In this document: positions 25,957-34,224 of the stretch, in pieces | How the letters are laid out: each line of letters starts with the position of its first letter | Position numbering within the stretch: the stretch's first letter is position 1 | Assembly: GCA_017514805.1 (NCBI GenBank) | Contig: JAFWIP010000011.1 | Location: 1-38,266, forward strand | Direction of reading: 5' to 3' | DNA from: Candidatus Saccharimonadota bacterium | GTDB lineage: Bacteria > Patescibacteriota > Saccharimonadia > Saccharimonadales > Saccharimonadaceae | Length of the DNA: 38,266 bases | Notes under the pieces: generated by a model | Seen by the model: only the letters and a program-made list of their open reading frames with translations | Databases searched by the model: none | What the model was told of the DNA's origin: nothing | Position numbers and translations under genes: made by a program

Positions 25957-26868
25957 ATGGCAAATAAAGTAATGATTGTCGGTACTGGCAATGTTGGTAT
26001 GAGCTATGGTTTCGCACTCGTCCATCAACGTACCGATGTTAATGAATTAGTTTTAGTAGACATAAACACAGAAGACGCAGAGGGCGAAGCGATTGATTTA
26101 CGCGACTGTCTCGCGGTTGCTCCTAGCTACATGAAGATTAGCTCTGGTAGTTATGCTGATGCGGCCGACTGTGATCTTATTGTAATAACGGCAGGTGTTC
26201 CGCAGAAACCTGGCGAATCGCGCATGGATCTACTTAAGAAGAATGCTGCTATCTTCAAGGATATGATTGGCCAGATTATGGAGACCGGTTTTGATGGTAT
26301 TTTCCTAGTCGTTAGCAACCCAATGGATGTCCTAACTTATCTAACTTGGCGCTATTCTGGTTTGCCGCCAGAAAGAGTGATTGGCTCTGGTACGGTTCTT
26401 GATACGGCTCGCTTACGTTATCGTCTATCGCAACGCCTTCATATTCATCCAAAGAATATTCACGCCTATCAGGTTGGTGAACACGGCGATACGGAATTTG
26501 CTCTTTGGAGTTGCGCTAGTGCTGGCGGTCAGCCAATCATGGACCTCATTAATAATAACGACCGTGCCGAAATTGAAGATTACGCCCGCAAAGAAGCCTA
26601 TACGATCATCGAGAAGAAGGGTGCTACATATTATGGCATCGGCACTTGTCTAGCTATGATTACTAACTGTATTTTGAATGACGAAAATCGTATTTTGACT
26701 GTTAGTAACTACGATGAGCTTAGCGATACTTACAATGGTTATCCGGTTGTGCTTGGTCGCAATGGCGTTGTCCGTCGTCTAGGGCTTCAGATTTCGCCAG
26801 ATGAACAGATTAAGTTTAATAGTAGTATTCGCGCGCTTCAGCAGGCTATTAAGGAAGTCGCCGACTAG
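25957..26868 (+). CDS. ldh: L-lactate dehydrogenase
   Basis: A 303-residue NAD-dependent enzyme that reduces pyruvate to lactate and regenerates NAD+ in fermentation. The Rossmann glycine motif VGTGNVGMSYG is at 7-17. Gln in AGVPQKPGESR, rather than Arg, marks lactate rather than malate specificity. The active-site His is in VGEHGDTEFALW. It has a Shine-Dalgarno (AAAAGGG) 10 nt before the ATG, unlike its leaderless neighbours. It fits a fermentative, respiration-free metabolism, which is an inference from this one gene. Stop TAG, followed at once by a strong promoter. Confidence 0.95.
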   Translation: MANKVMIVGTGNVGMSYGFALVHQRTDVNELVLVDINTEDAEGEAIDLRDCLAVAPSYMKISSGSYADAADCDLIVITAGVPQKPGESRMDLLKKNAAIFKDMIGQIMETGFDGIFLVVSNPMDVLTYLTWRYSGLPPERVIGSGTVLDTARLRYRLSQRLHIHPKNIHAYQVGEHGDTEFALWSCASAGGQPIMDLINNNDRAEIEDYARKEAYTIIEKKGATYYGIGTCLAMITNCILNDENRILTVSNYDELSDTYNGYPVVLGRNGVVRRLGLQISPDEQIKFNSSIRALQQAIKEVAD

Positions 26869-26870
26869 TA

Positions 26871-26899
26871 TTGACAATATTACGAAAGTCTGCTATAAT
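26871..26899 (+). promoter_or_regulatory. Perfect-consensus promoter after ldh
   Basis: TTGACA, 17-nt spacer, TATAAT: an exact match to the sigma-70 consensus, the best in the window. The predicted start is about 26905. Confidence 0.85.
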
Positions 26900-26905
26900 A
26901 TAAAT

Positions 26906-26953
26906 ATATACATTACTTCAAAGATAACCACCAAAACAGAGGTGGTTATTTTT
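26906..26953 (+). ncRNA. Candidate 48-nt small RNA
   Basis: The region between the perfect promoter and a strong terminator has no ATG or GTG start with a ribosome binding site. It is unpaired and A/T-rich for about 18 nt, then forms the terminator hairpin. It could instead be an attenuated leader of the PIN-TRAM gene, or the promoter could fire only through read-through. Inferred from the sequence layout only. Confidence 0.45.
26924..26953 (+). terminator. Terminator between ldh and the PIN-TRAM gene
   Basis: ATAACCACC / GGTGGTTAT 9-bp perfect stem with an 8-nt loop and TTTT. It also serves ldh. Confidence 0.88.
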
Positions 26954-26957
26954 GTGA

Positions 26958-26963
26958 TAGAAT
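26958..26963 (+). promoter_or_regulatory. -10 box of the PIN-TRAM gene (extended, leaderless)
   Basis: TAGAAT preceded by TGA (26955-26957), 6 nt before ATG 26970 and just after the terminator T-run. Confidence 0.5.
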
Positions 26964-26969
26964 ATAGAA

Positions 26970-27728
26970 ATGGAATTATTTATTATTATTTTACTATCGG
27001 CAATTTTTGCTGAGACTAGCGCGCTCACGGCACGCGAGTTAGCGCGAAAGCATGCGCCAGCCAAGAGCGCGCGTCGCAAGCTGTTCGTAGACACATCAAC
27101 TTTAATGGATGGCCGAATCCTTTCCGTCGCCAAAGCGGGTTTTCTTGGAGACGAGGTCCTAATTCCGCGTTCGGTAATTCGCGAACTTCAGCTTCTAGCT
27201 GACGGCGGTGATAGCGAGAAGCGTGCGCGTGCCCGTTTTGGCTTAGATATTGTAAACGAGCTCGAGCGCGTTGAGCTAGCTGACGTTAATATCTTCCAGG
27301 ATGAAGACGGGCGCGTGAAGGTAGACGAGCGCCTATTAGAGCTCGCGAAGGCTCATCATGGCATAATCCTAACAAACGATTTTAATCTTGCGAAGGTTGC
27401 AGCTACCGAGAATATCGACGCAATCAATATTAATGATTTGGCACAAGGTTTGCGCAGTGAATATTTGCCGGGCGACAAGTTAGATGTAAAAATTACGGCA
27501 GTCGGCGCAAATCCTCACCAAGGCATCGCGCATCTATCAGATGGAACGATGGTAGTAATCGATGACGCTGATCGCTATGCGGGAAAAAATCAAATGGTGA
27601 CGATTGAGTTTGTTCGCTATCTGCAGACAGCTGCCGGCAAAATGATGTTCGCAAAGTTAGCTACGCCAAAGCAGTCCAAGCCCAAAAAGACAACAGTTGG
27701 CCGTCGCCCTAGTCGAAATCGTAAGTAA
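26970..27728 (+). CDS. PIN-TRAM domain protein (YacL-like)
   Basis: A 252-residue protein with a short N-terminal hydrophobic segment (residues 3-14), then a PIN nuclease domain: Asp41 and Asp47 in FVDTSTLMDGR, and a later LTNDFNLA that supplies another acidic residue. A TRAM-like beta domain follows (PGDKLDVKITAVGANPHQGIAHLSDG ... VTIEFVRYLQTAAG), and the C-terminus is basic (KPKKTTVGRRPSRNRK). YacL relatives usually have four membrane segments; this one has a single short one. RNase activity is expected from the family but the RNA target is unknown. It ends against a bidirectional terminator. Confidence 0.88.
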   Translation: MELFIIILLSAIFAETSALTARELARKHAPAKSARRKLFVDTSTLMDGRILSVAKAGFLGDEVLIPRSVIRELQLLADGGDSEKRARARFGLDIVNELERVELADVNIFQDEDGRVKVDERLLELAKAHHGIILTNDFNLAKVAATENIDAININDLAQGLRSEYLPGDKLDVKITAVGANPHQGIAHLSDGTMVVIDDADRYAGKNQMVTIEFVRYLQTAAGKMMFAKLATPKQSKPKKTTVGRRPSRNRK

Positions 27729-27760
27729 AAAAATACCCCGCTAATGCGGGGATATTTTTT
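27727..27760. terminator. Bidirectional terminator between the PIN-TRAM gene and the PBP gene
   Basis: CCCCGC-TAAT-GCGGGG stem flanked by A-run and T-run, serving both convergent genes. Confidence 0.92.
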
Positions 27761-30488
27761 ACTTACTCCAGTTTACTGTCGTCGAGTAACCGCCAGTATC
27801 TGTTACGCGGACGGATGCGCTTGTTGGCTCTTCGCTGCTAACGTAGGTAATTGTGCCGCTAGTGCTGATTTCGCCGCTCTTTACGCCTGTACCGTTAACG
27901 GATAATGAATAGTTCTGTAGGTAATAACGGCCATTCGAGAGCGCCGCAGATACGGTCCAAGTGCCGTCATCGTTTGCGCTGACACTGATGCTTGCGTTAG
28001 GCTTTGCATCGCTACATTGATGGACGTCATCTTCGTTTTCCGTATCGTAGCCGCCGGCATAGAATACTTCCTTGCCAGTCATTGGATCAATCATCTTGGA
28101 AACTTCGACCTCGATACGAGTCTCTTCAGGAGTACAGTCAGTCGCCTTCTTCTTTGAGACGGAGTCAAACATCATCTTTTCATTCGAGATACCAGAAGAC
28201 TTCGACTTGTTATACCAGCTTGGCCAGATATCTGTTCTGCCATTGACGGCCATGTGTTGCATGCCAGCAGGCTCATTAATCTTATCGCCAGTCTTCCACT
28301 TGCCATCTGGGCCATAGACTTCCGCATGGATACGATCAATATATGCAGCACTAATATTAAACGCTACAGTGTGCTGGTCGCTTGAAAGTGCGCGGCCATC
28401 GTGATTACCGTTCCAGATTGCTGTTGCGACTACTGGAGAGTAAGTCATAACCCAGGAGTCTTTTGCTCGGCCGTTACCGTTATCAGTAGTACCAGACTTT
28501 GCGGCGAACCAGGTCTTGCTTAAGTTACCGAAACCGTTCGCAGTAGCGAGGCTACCAAATACGGCTCTACGAGATTGGACATCTGAAAGGATGCTGGTTG
28601 TCATGTAAGCGACTTGCTCATCTACGACACGTTCGCCCTCTGAGTCAGTCCAGCTTTCGATTACGTCGCCGGTCGCATTCTTGACTTCGAGAATGTAGGA
28701 CAATTCTTTATAGACGCCACCGCGCGCAAGTGTAGCGTAGGCGTTAGCATGCTCAACTGGGCGCACACCGCAACCACCACCGATGGCGGCAGATAGACCA
28801 GCGAATTCGCCGTTTGCGCAGTAGGAAAGGTCGCCTAATTTATGTGCGATATTGAGGCTATTTTCGATGCCATTAATATATAGGGCTTTGACGGCGCCAA
28901 TATTCAATGATCCAGCCAGTGATTGACGGATCGTAATATCGCCATAGAAACGACCGGAAGCATTACGTAGGCTACATTTTCCGGTATTGCCGGCGCAGTA
29001 GATTCTATCGATGTTCTCGTCTTTCAGGACTGTGCCAGGACCATAATTGACGCCCTCTCTCTGCATGAAGAGTGGAGTGTAATCGAGAATAGGCTTAATC
29101 GATGACGCTGGCTCGAGGAGAGAAGTAGCGGCATTAACCTGGCCGTAGCCAGCCTTGTTCCAGTCAGCGCTACCAACCATGGAGATAACTTGTGCCGTCT
29201 CGACGTCTACAGAGACGAGTGTTGCATTATCAGAGCCGTTAACGTAGAACCACTTTGAACCGTAAGCGACAGCCTCTTCGGCGATCTTTTGTGCGCGGTA
29301 ATCGAGTGTGGTCTTAATTGTGAAGCCGCCTTCACGCATTGTCTTGATGCCGTACTTAGCCTCGAGCTGGGATTTGACTTCGAGGACAAACCAAGGCGCT
29401 TTCATGCCGGCATACTGATCGGCTTCTGGCTTGATTTGTGCCAAGATATCTACAGCTTTCGCTTCTTCGGATTGTTCTTTCGTGATATAGCCCATGTCGA
29501 CCATAGCATCGAGAACGTACTTCTGACGTGCAATTAAATCTTTATGATACTGAGTATTATATGGATTGAAGCGGCCAGGGTTATTTGGAATAGCTGCAAG
29601 AAGCGAGGATTCTGCTAAGTCGAGATCTTTAGCGCTTTTGCCGAAGTAGGTCTGAGCAGCAGATTCAATACCGTTACGACGACCACCATAAGGCGATTCG
29701 TTGAGGTATAGCGTAATAATCTGCTCCTTGTCATACATTTTCTCGACTTCGATAGCGAGAATTGCTTCCTTAATCTTACGAGGAATACCGCCAATACCGC
29801 GGTCTTGTGCTTCTTCGGAGAAGTAAACCTGTTTGATGAGCTGCTGTGTAAGAGTAGAGCCGCCCTGAACCTGCTTGCCAGAAAGCGTACTGAACGTTGC
29901 GCGAATAAGAGCGCCAAAATCGATACCGATATGATTATAGAAGTTTCTATCCTCGGCTGCGACAGTTGCTTGGCGCATATAGGTGGAAATATCGCCGCCG
30001 TCAACGACTAAGCGATAATCGCCGCTACCTTTATCTTCCCAGAGCACTTCGCCGTTGCGGTCGAGATAGGTATTGACGGTGTCTTGGACGCGATTTGCGA
30101 GCTCTTGCGGATCAATTTCTGCCAAATCTTTCTTGAAGTAGAGGAAAAGGCCGCCAATCGCAATAATAATAAGTAAAATGAATGCGACAAAAATCTTTAA
30201 AAGACGAATCTGGTTTTCTTTAGAGAACCACCATTTAAAGAAGCGGTCTGGTCGCAAACGTGCCAAGAAACGCAAAAATGGATTCTTAGGTAATTTTGCT
30301 AGCTCCTCAGCTTTTTTGCGTGCGCGCTGATCTTGTTTAACGCGGCGCTTATAGGCGAGGTTAGAATACAAGCTCATGCCATTTTTAGAGCCAGTACGCT
30401 GTTTGCGGGCAGCCTTATCTGCCTTTTTCGACTCCATTTTTTTTGACACGGCTTTCTTGATCTTATTCGCAGTATTTTTCATAGCCAT
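27759..30488 (-). CDS. Class A penicillin-binding protein (transglycosylase/transpeptidase)
   Basis: A 909-residue bifunctional peptidoglycan synthase. The N-terminus is a 95-residue, strongly basic cytoplasmic tail, followed by one membrane segment (about 97-118). The glycosyltransferase domain carries the catalytic Glu179 in VAAEDRNFYNH and GGSTLTQQLIKQVYF. The transpeptidase domain has the SSIKP nucleophile motif, an SLN motif and the KSGTTDNG box. A beta-sandwich tail (about 820-909) with SxT-rich sequence follows. Start ATG 30488, with a -10 box TATAAT 10 nt upstream (30499-30504, minus strand) and no Shine-Dalgarno. Two nearby Met codons (positions 1 and 3) leave the exact start open. 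Confidence 0.93.
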   Translation of the reverse strand: MAMKNTANKIKKAVSKKMESKKADKAARKQRTGSKNGMSLYSNLAYKRRVKQDQRARKKAEELAKLPKNPFLRFLARLRPDRFFKWWFSKENQIRLLKIFVAFILLIIIAIGGLFLYFKKDLAEIDPQELANRVQDTVNTYLDRNGEVLWEDKGSGDYRLVVDGGDISTYMRQATVAAEDRNFYNHIGIDFGALIRATFSTLSGKQVQGGSTLTQQLIKQVYFSEEAQDRGIGGIPRKIKEAILAIEVEKMYDKEQIITLYLNESPYGGRRNGIESAAQTYFGKSAKDLDLAESSLLAAIPNNPGRFNPYNTQYHKDLIARQKYVLDAMVDMGYITKEQSEEAKAVDILAQIKPEADQYAGMKAPWFVLEVKSQLEAKYGIKTMREGGFTIKTTLDYRAQKIAEEAVAYGSKWFYVNGSDNATLVSVDVETAQVISMVGSADWNKAGYGQVNAATSLLEPASSIKPILDYTPLFMQREGVNYGPGTVLKDENIDRIYCAGNTGKCSLRNASGRFYGDITIRQSLAGSLNIGAVKALYINGIENSLNIAHKLGDLSYCANGEFAGLSAAIGGGCGVRPVEHANAYATLARGGVYKELSYILEVKNATGDVIESWTDSEGERVVDEQVAYMTTSILSDVQSRRAVFGSLATANGFGNLSKTWFAAKSGTTDNGNGRAKDSWVMTYSPVVATAIWNGNHDGRALSSDQHTVAFNISAAYIDRIHAEVYGPDGKWKTGDKINEPAGMQHMAVNGRTDIWPSWYNKSKSSGISNEKMMFDSVSKKKATDCTPEETRIEVEVSKMIDPMTGKEVFYAGGYDTENEDDVHQCSDAKPNASISVSANDDGTWTVSAALSNGRYYLQNYSLSVNGTGVKSGEISTSGTITYVSSEEPTSASVRVTDTGGYSTTVNWSK

Positions 30489-30498
30489 AATTGTATCT

Positions 30499-30504
30499 AT
30501 TATA
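30499..30504 (-). promoter_or_regulatory. -10 box of the PBP gene
   Basis: TATAAT on the minus strand, 10 nt before the ATG; nearly leaderless. Confidence 0.6.
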
Positions 30505-30587
30505 CACTACCGAGCTAAAATCGTCGAAAAATAACCGTAGGCGTTACGTGGCTCGATTCGCTTTTCATGCTACTTGGTTTTTAGCGT

Positions 30588-30705
30588 ACTTCCGAATGAA
30601 TAATACGGGCCATATACCGCATTTTGAACTTCTGAAAACGTGACGAAGCTCCGAATGGATAACACGGCTACGTATTGCATTTTTGAACTTCCGAAAACGT
30701 AACGA
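30588..30705 (+). repeat. Two imperfect 59-bp tandem units
   Basis: 30588-30646 and 30647-30705 share the ends (C-T-C/T-CCGAAT ... TTTTGAACTTC-x-GAAAACGT-x-ACGA) and differ in the middle. They lie in the 362-bp gap (30489-30850) between the divergent PBP and leuS genes, where I see no gene. A 72-codon minus-strand frame (30565-30783) covers the repeats and looks non-coding. Confidence 0.65.
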
Positions 30706-30761
30706 ACTTCTTAAAGGGCGGCAGTAGCGAGGCTGGGAAGTTTGTGATGTTATCGGAAGTT
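30686..30761. repeat. Imperfect 24-bp inverted repeat
   Basis: Arms 30686-30709 and 30738-30761 match at 20 of 24 bases with a 28-nt loop. The word ACTTCCGA or its complement occurs several more times nearby (30588, 30791). Confidence 0.55.
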
Positions 30762-30836
30762 GCGAAGTGGAGGTGTGGCGCATAAAAAATCTTCGGAAGT
30801 TCAGTCCAGGCGGTAGCGCACGCCTCTGTTTTATTG

Positions 30837-30842
30837 TATAAT
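30837..30842 (+). promoter_or_regulatory. -10 box of leuS (leaderless)
   Basis: TATAAT, 8 nt before ATG 30851; no Shine-Dalgarno and no clear -35. Confidence 0.6.
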
Positions 30843-30850
30843 TATTAATT

Positions 30851-33235
30851 ATGAGCCATTATGATCCACTAAAAATCGAAGAAAAATGGCAGAAGCGCTG
30901 GGAAGAAGAGAAGCCTTTTGCCGCTAAAGACAACGATAATCGGCCAAAGATGTACCTAGCCGAGATGTTCCCATACCCGTCTGGCGCAGGTCTCCATGTT
31001 GGCCACGTACGTAACTTCAGTATCGTCGACTGTCTTGCTCGTTTCTATACGCAGCAAGAAATGAATGTTCTCCGCCCGTTCGGCTATGATACTTTTGGTC
31101 TTCCGGCAGAGAATTATGCCATCAAAACTGGCATTTCGCCACAAGAAGTCACAAAGACAAATATCGATAACTTCCGTAAGCAGGCTAAGCGTCTTGGCTA
31201 TGCAATTGACTGGGATCGTGAAATTAATACTTCCGACCCTGCATATTATAAGTGGACTCAATGGTGCTTCCTTCAGCTCTTCAAGAAGGGGTTAGCTTAT
31301 CAAGCAGAGAATTATCAGTGGTGGTGTCCAGTAGATCAGACCGTGCTCGCAAACGAACAGGTCGAGAATGGCTGCTGCTGGCGCTGTGGTCATGAAGTCG
31401 AAAAGAAAAAGATGAAGCAGTGGTTCTTCAAAATCACCGCTTATGCCGATGAATTACTTGACGAAATCGATGCGCTCGACTGGCCAGACAAGATTAAGAC
31501 TATGCAAAAGAACTGGATCGGTCGCAGCGAAGGCGCTGAGGTAGATTTCGAGATCAAGGATCACAAAGAGACTGTTCGCGTCTTTACGACTCGCCCAGAT
31601 ACCCTCTTTGGCGCAACCTTCCTCGTGCTTGCGCCGGAGCATCCGCTTATTACGAAGATTACTACCGAAGATGCGCGCAAGAAGATGACTCAGTATTGCA
31701 AGGATGCAATCAAGAAATCTGAAATCGAACGCCAGGAAAATAAGGAAAAGACAGGTGTCTTTACTGGTACTTATGCAATTAACCCAGTCAACGGCAAAGA
31801 AATTCCAATCTGGGTCGCCGACTATGTCCTCAGCGGTTACGGTACGGGCGCAATCATGGCAGTTCCTGCTCACGATGAGCGCGACTATGAATTTGCCGAG
31901 AAATTCGACCTTCCTATCGTAAAGGTTATCGAAAAACCAGAAGATATTGAAGATGATTCAAAGTGCTACCACGGCGAAGGTAAGATGGTAAACTCTGCTC
32001 AGTTTGATGGCATCGATAGCGCTGATGCGCGTGACGGAATCACTGATTGGCTAGAACAACAGAAGATTGGCCAAAAGAAGGTTACTTATCGTATGCGCGA
32101 CTGGCTAATTTCGCGCCAGCGCTATTGGGGCTGCCCAATTCCAATCGCTTACGATAAGAACGGCAAAGCTCATGCGATTCCAGAAGACCAACTTCCAGTT
32201 ATGTTACCAAAGATTGACGATTACAAACCGGACTCAAGCGGCCGCAGTGCGCTCGCTAAGTCTGAAGAGTTTATGAAAGTTACAATTGATGGCGAGGAAA
32301 TGACGCGCGAGACCGACACGCTTGACGGCTACGCCTGCTCGAGCTGGTATCTCTGGCGCTATACTGATCCTCATAACGATAAAGAAGCTTGGAACAAAGA
32401 CAAAGTTAACTACTGGGCGCCAACTGATGTTTATTGTGGTGGCGACCATGCTGTTGCGCACCTACTCTATGTCCGCTTCTGGTGTAAGTTCTTCGCTGAT
32501 GAGGGCTACCTCGATTTCCGTGAGCCAGTAAAGAAGTTGCTTTACAACGGCTACATTAATGCACCTGACGGTAAGAAGATGTCGAAGTCTAAAGGCAACG
32601 TTATTGATCCGCTCGATGTAATTAATTCTGGTTACGGCGCCGATACGCTTCGTACTTATGAGCTCTTCATTGGCCCGTACGACCAAGACGCTGCTTGGAG
32701 CACTGAGGCGATCGGTGGCGTTTATCGCTTCCTCAACCGTTGTTGGACGCTAACTTTTGATAAGGAAATGCTCAAAGAGTCTGCGACTGTCGTTGCTCGT
32801 CATAAGACAATCAAGAAGGTTACTGAAGACATCTGTCGCAACAACTTTAACACTGCGGTTGCAGCAATGATGGAATTCGTCAATGAACTCTACAAGTCCG
32901 GCGCAGCTAAAGATGATCTTATTGCGCTTGCTAAGCTACTAAAGCCATTTGCGCCACATCTTGCCTGCGAAATGCTTGAAGAACTCAAGTCTGACGACGT
33001 CTGGCCAAAGTGGGATAATAGCCTATTAGTCGATGAGACTGTCGAAATGATTGTTCAGGTCAACGGCAAGCTTCGCGCAAAGATTGAAATTCCTGCCGAA
33101 GATGCTAAAGATAAGGCAAAGCTCGAAGAGTATGCGCTCGCCGACGAAAAGATTAAAGCGCTTACTGATGGTAAGGAAATCATTAAGACAATCGTTGTTC
33201 CACAAGGCAAACTCGTAAACATCGTTATCAAATAA
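30851..33235 (+). CDS. leuS: Leucyl-tRNA synthetase
   Basis: A 794-residue class I synthetase. The HIGH-type motif is in PYPSGAGLHVGHVRN; the CP1 editing domain is present (TTRPDTLFGATFLVLAPEHP and GTGAIMAVPAHDERDYEFA); KMSKS appears as GKKMSKSKGNV. The zinc-finger-like CPVDQTVLANEQVENGCCWRC insert is intact. The C-terminal ends with a short basic domain (VQVNGKLRAKIEIPAE). It is slightly shorter than the usual 800-860 residues. The gene is followed by a terminator shared with the convergent sortase gene. Confidence 0.96.
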   Translation: MSHYDPLKIEEKWQKRWEEEKPFAAKDNDNRPKMYLAEMFPYPSGAGLHVGHVRNFSIVDCLARFYTQQEMNVLRPFGYDTFGLPAENYAIKTGISPQEVTKTNIDNFRKQAKRLGYAIDWDREINTSDPAYYKWTQWCFLQLFKKGLAYQAENYQWWCPVDQTVLANEQVENGCCWRCGHEVEKKKMKQWFFKITAYADELLDEIDALDWPDKIKTMQKNWIGRSEGAEVDFEIKDHKETVRVFTTRPDTLFGATFLVLAPEHPLITKITTEDARKKMTQYCKDAIKKSEIERQENKEKTGVFTGTYAINPVNGKEIPIWVADYVLSGYGTGAIMAVPAHDERDYEFAEKFDLPIVKVIEKPEDIEDDSKCYHGEGKMVNSAQFDGIDSADARDGITDWLEQQKIGQKKVTYRMRDWLISRQRYWGCPIPIAYDKNGKAHAIPEDQLPVMLPKIDDYKPDSSGRSALAKSEEFMKVTIDGEEMTRETDTLDGYACSSWYLWRYTDPHNDKEAWNKDKVNYWAPTDVYCGGDHAVAHLLYVRFWCKFFADEGYLDFREPVKKLLYNGYINAPDGKKMSKSKGNVIDPLDVINSGYGADTLRTYELFIGPYDQDAAWSTEAIGGVYRFLNRCWTLTFDKEMLKESATVVARHKTIKKVTEDICRNNFNTAVAAMMEFVNELYKSGAAKDDLIALAKLLKPFAPHLACEMLEELKSDDVWPKWDNSLLVDETVEMIVQVNGKLRAKIEIPAEDAKDKAKLEEYALADEKIKALTDGKEIIKTIVVPQGKLVNIVIK

Positions 33236-33243
33236 CAGCATAC

Positions 33244-33271
33244 AAAAAGCCGCCAGTTAGGCGGTTTTTTG
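33244..33271. terminator. leuS terminator (probably bidirectional)
   Basis: AAAAAGCCGCC / GGCGGTTTTTT stem with a 5-nt loop, between leuS and the convergent sortase gene. Confidence 0.9.
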
Positions 33272-33279
33272 TTGGTTGG

Positions 33280-34116
33280 TTATTCTTCGCTATTACGCGG
33301 AGCGCGCTTAATTAGTTTTGCATGTAATACTACGCGCTGCTTGCTATCATAACAAGTCGAAAGCGTAAGGATATGGTCTGAACCGGAGACTGTCGTATTG
33401 AAGTCGTGCGCGCTGCGGCTTTTTAGGGTATTAGCAAAACGACCAAATTCTTCGTCATTACTAAAAGCAGTTTGAATATAATCATTCGTTGCGGGGATTG
33501 TGTAAGCACTAAATATTTGCCAAAGCGCCATCTCATTATCGTTAATTGTGCGGACGATGAAATTGTCGCGGTTGTTTAGCCAGCCACTCGTTAGAATGTT
33601 ACGGAGCGTACCAAACATTGAGCCGTCATAGCGGCCATGTGCGTATAGGATAAAGTTCTTGTCTGTGCCATTAACGAGATTGCGGAAATCGGCGAATACC
33701 CAACCTGCGCTACTATAGCTCTTGTCAAAAGAGTGCGTTAGATAAAAATCATTATTACTGGTTTTTACGAATGGATAATTAATGTTTGTGCCACCAACCT
33801 GCACCCAGCCCGTCACGTCATTATTTATGCTGCGTAAGCTAGAAAAATCGACATCAATCAGCTTAGTCTTTATATAACTCCAATATGGACTCTCTGGCGG
33901 TTCGTCTGACGGAATCGTCTCAGTATTCTCGTCATCGTCTTTTTCAATGACATCTGTCGCTTCTTCGATGATATCAGTCTGCTCAGACGTTTTATCGGAA
34001 TCGATCTTCCACTGAATAATTTTCCAACCTGAATAAACGATGCCGGCAACGCATAATAGAGCAATTATGCAACTAATAGCGGTCCGAAGATGGCTTTTAC
34101 CTCGCTGAATTTTCAT
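33280..34116 (-). CDS. Class B-type sortase
   Basis: A 278-residue transpeptidase that attaches surface proteins to the cell wall or assembles pili. A membrane anchor lies near residues 15-34 after a basic start (MKIQRGKSHLR). The acidic linker (about 40-75) precedes the catalytic domain: NYPFVKTSNNDFYLTHSFD, His in ILYAHGRYDGSMFG, Cys in TLSTCYDSKQR, and an Arg close after it. The pattern (DNDFYLTH, DGSMFGTL) is class B (SrtB family). ATG 34116 is chosen because the extended -10 box lies 6 nt upstream; an earlier start at 34134 is not supported. It is divergent from the gene at 34225. Confidence 0.92.
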   Translation of the reverse strand: MKIQRGKSHLRTAISCIIALLCVAGIVYSGWKIIQWKIDSDKTSEQTDIIEEATDVIEKDDDENTETIPSDEPPESPYWSYIKTKLIDVDFSSLRSINNDVTGWVQVGGTNINYPFVKTSNNDFYLTHSFDKSYSSAGWVFADFRNLVNGTDKNFILYAHGRYDGSMFGTLRNILTSGWLNNRDNFIVRTINDNEMALWQIFSAYTIPATNDYIQTAFSNDEEFGRFANTLKSRSAHDFNTTVSGSDHILTLSTCYDSKQRVVLHAKLIKRAPRNSEE

Positions 34117-34122
34117 ATAAAT

Positions 34123-34128
34123 AGTATA
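34123..34128 (-). promoter_or_regulatory. -10 box of the sortase gene (extended, leaderless)
   Basis: TGCTATACT on the minus strand, 6 nt before ATG 34116. Confidence 0.65.
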
Positions 34129-34198
34129 GCACAAGCATTATTGTGCATTATATTCTTGACCATTTTATCGCATTCAGTCAAAATAAAAATAAGCTTTA

Positions 34199-34204
34199 TA
34201 TAAT
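34199..34204 (+). promoter_or_regulatory. -10 box upstream of the 34225 gene
   Basis: TATAAT, 21 nt before ATG 34225. A six-codon frame (ATG 34208 ... TGA 34226-34228) overlaps the start. AAAGG (34214-34218) gives a weak ribosome binding site for 34225. Confidence 0.4.
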
Positions 34205-34224
34205 AATATGGTCAAAGGTCTAAA

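Noticed and set aside
30565-30783. 72-codon minus-strand frame in the PBP-leuS spacer
   Set aside because: It covers tandem and inverted repeats, has no ribosome binding site or recognisable domain, and looks like chance.
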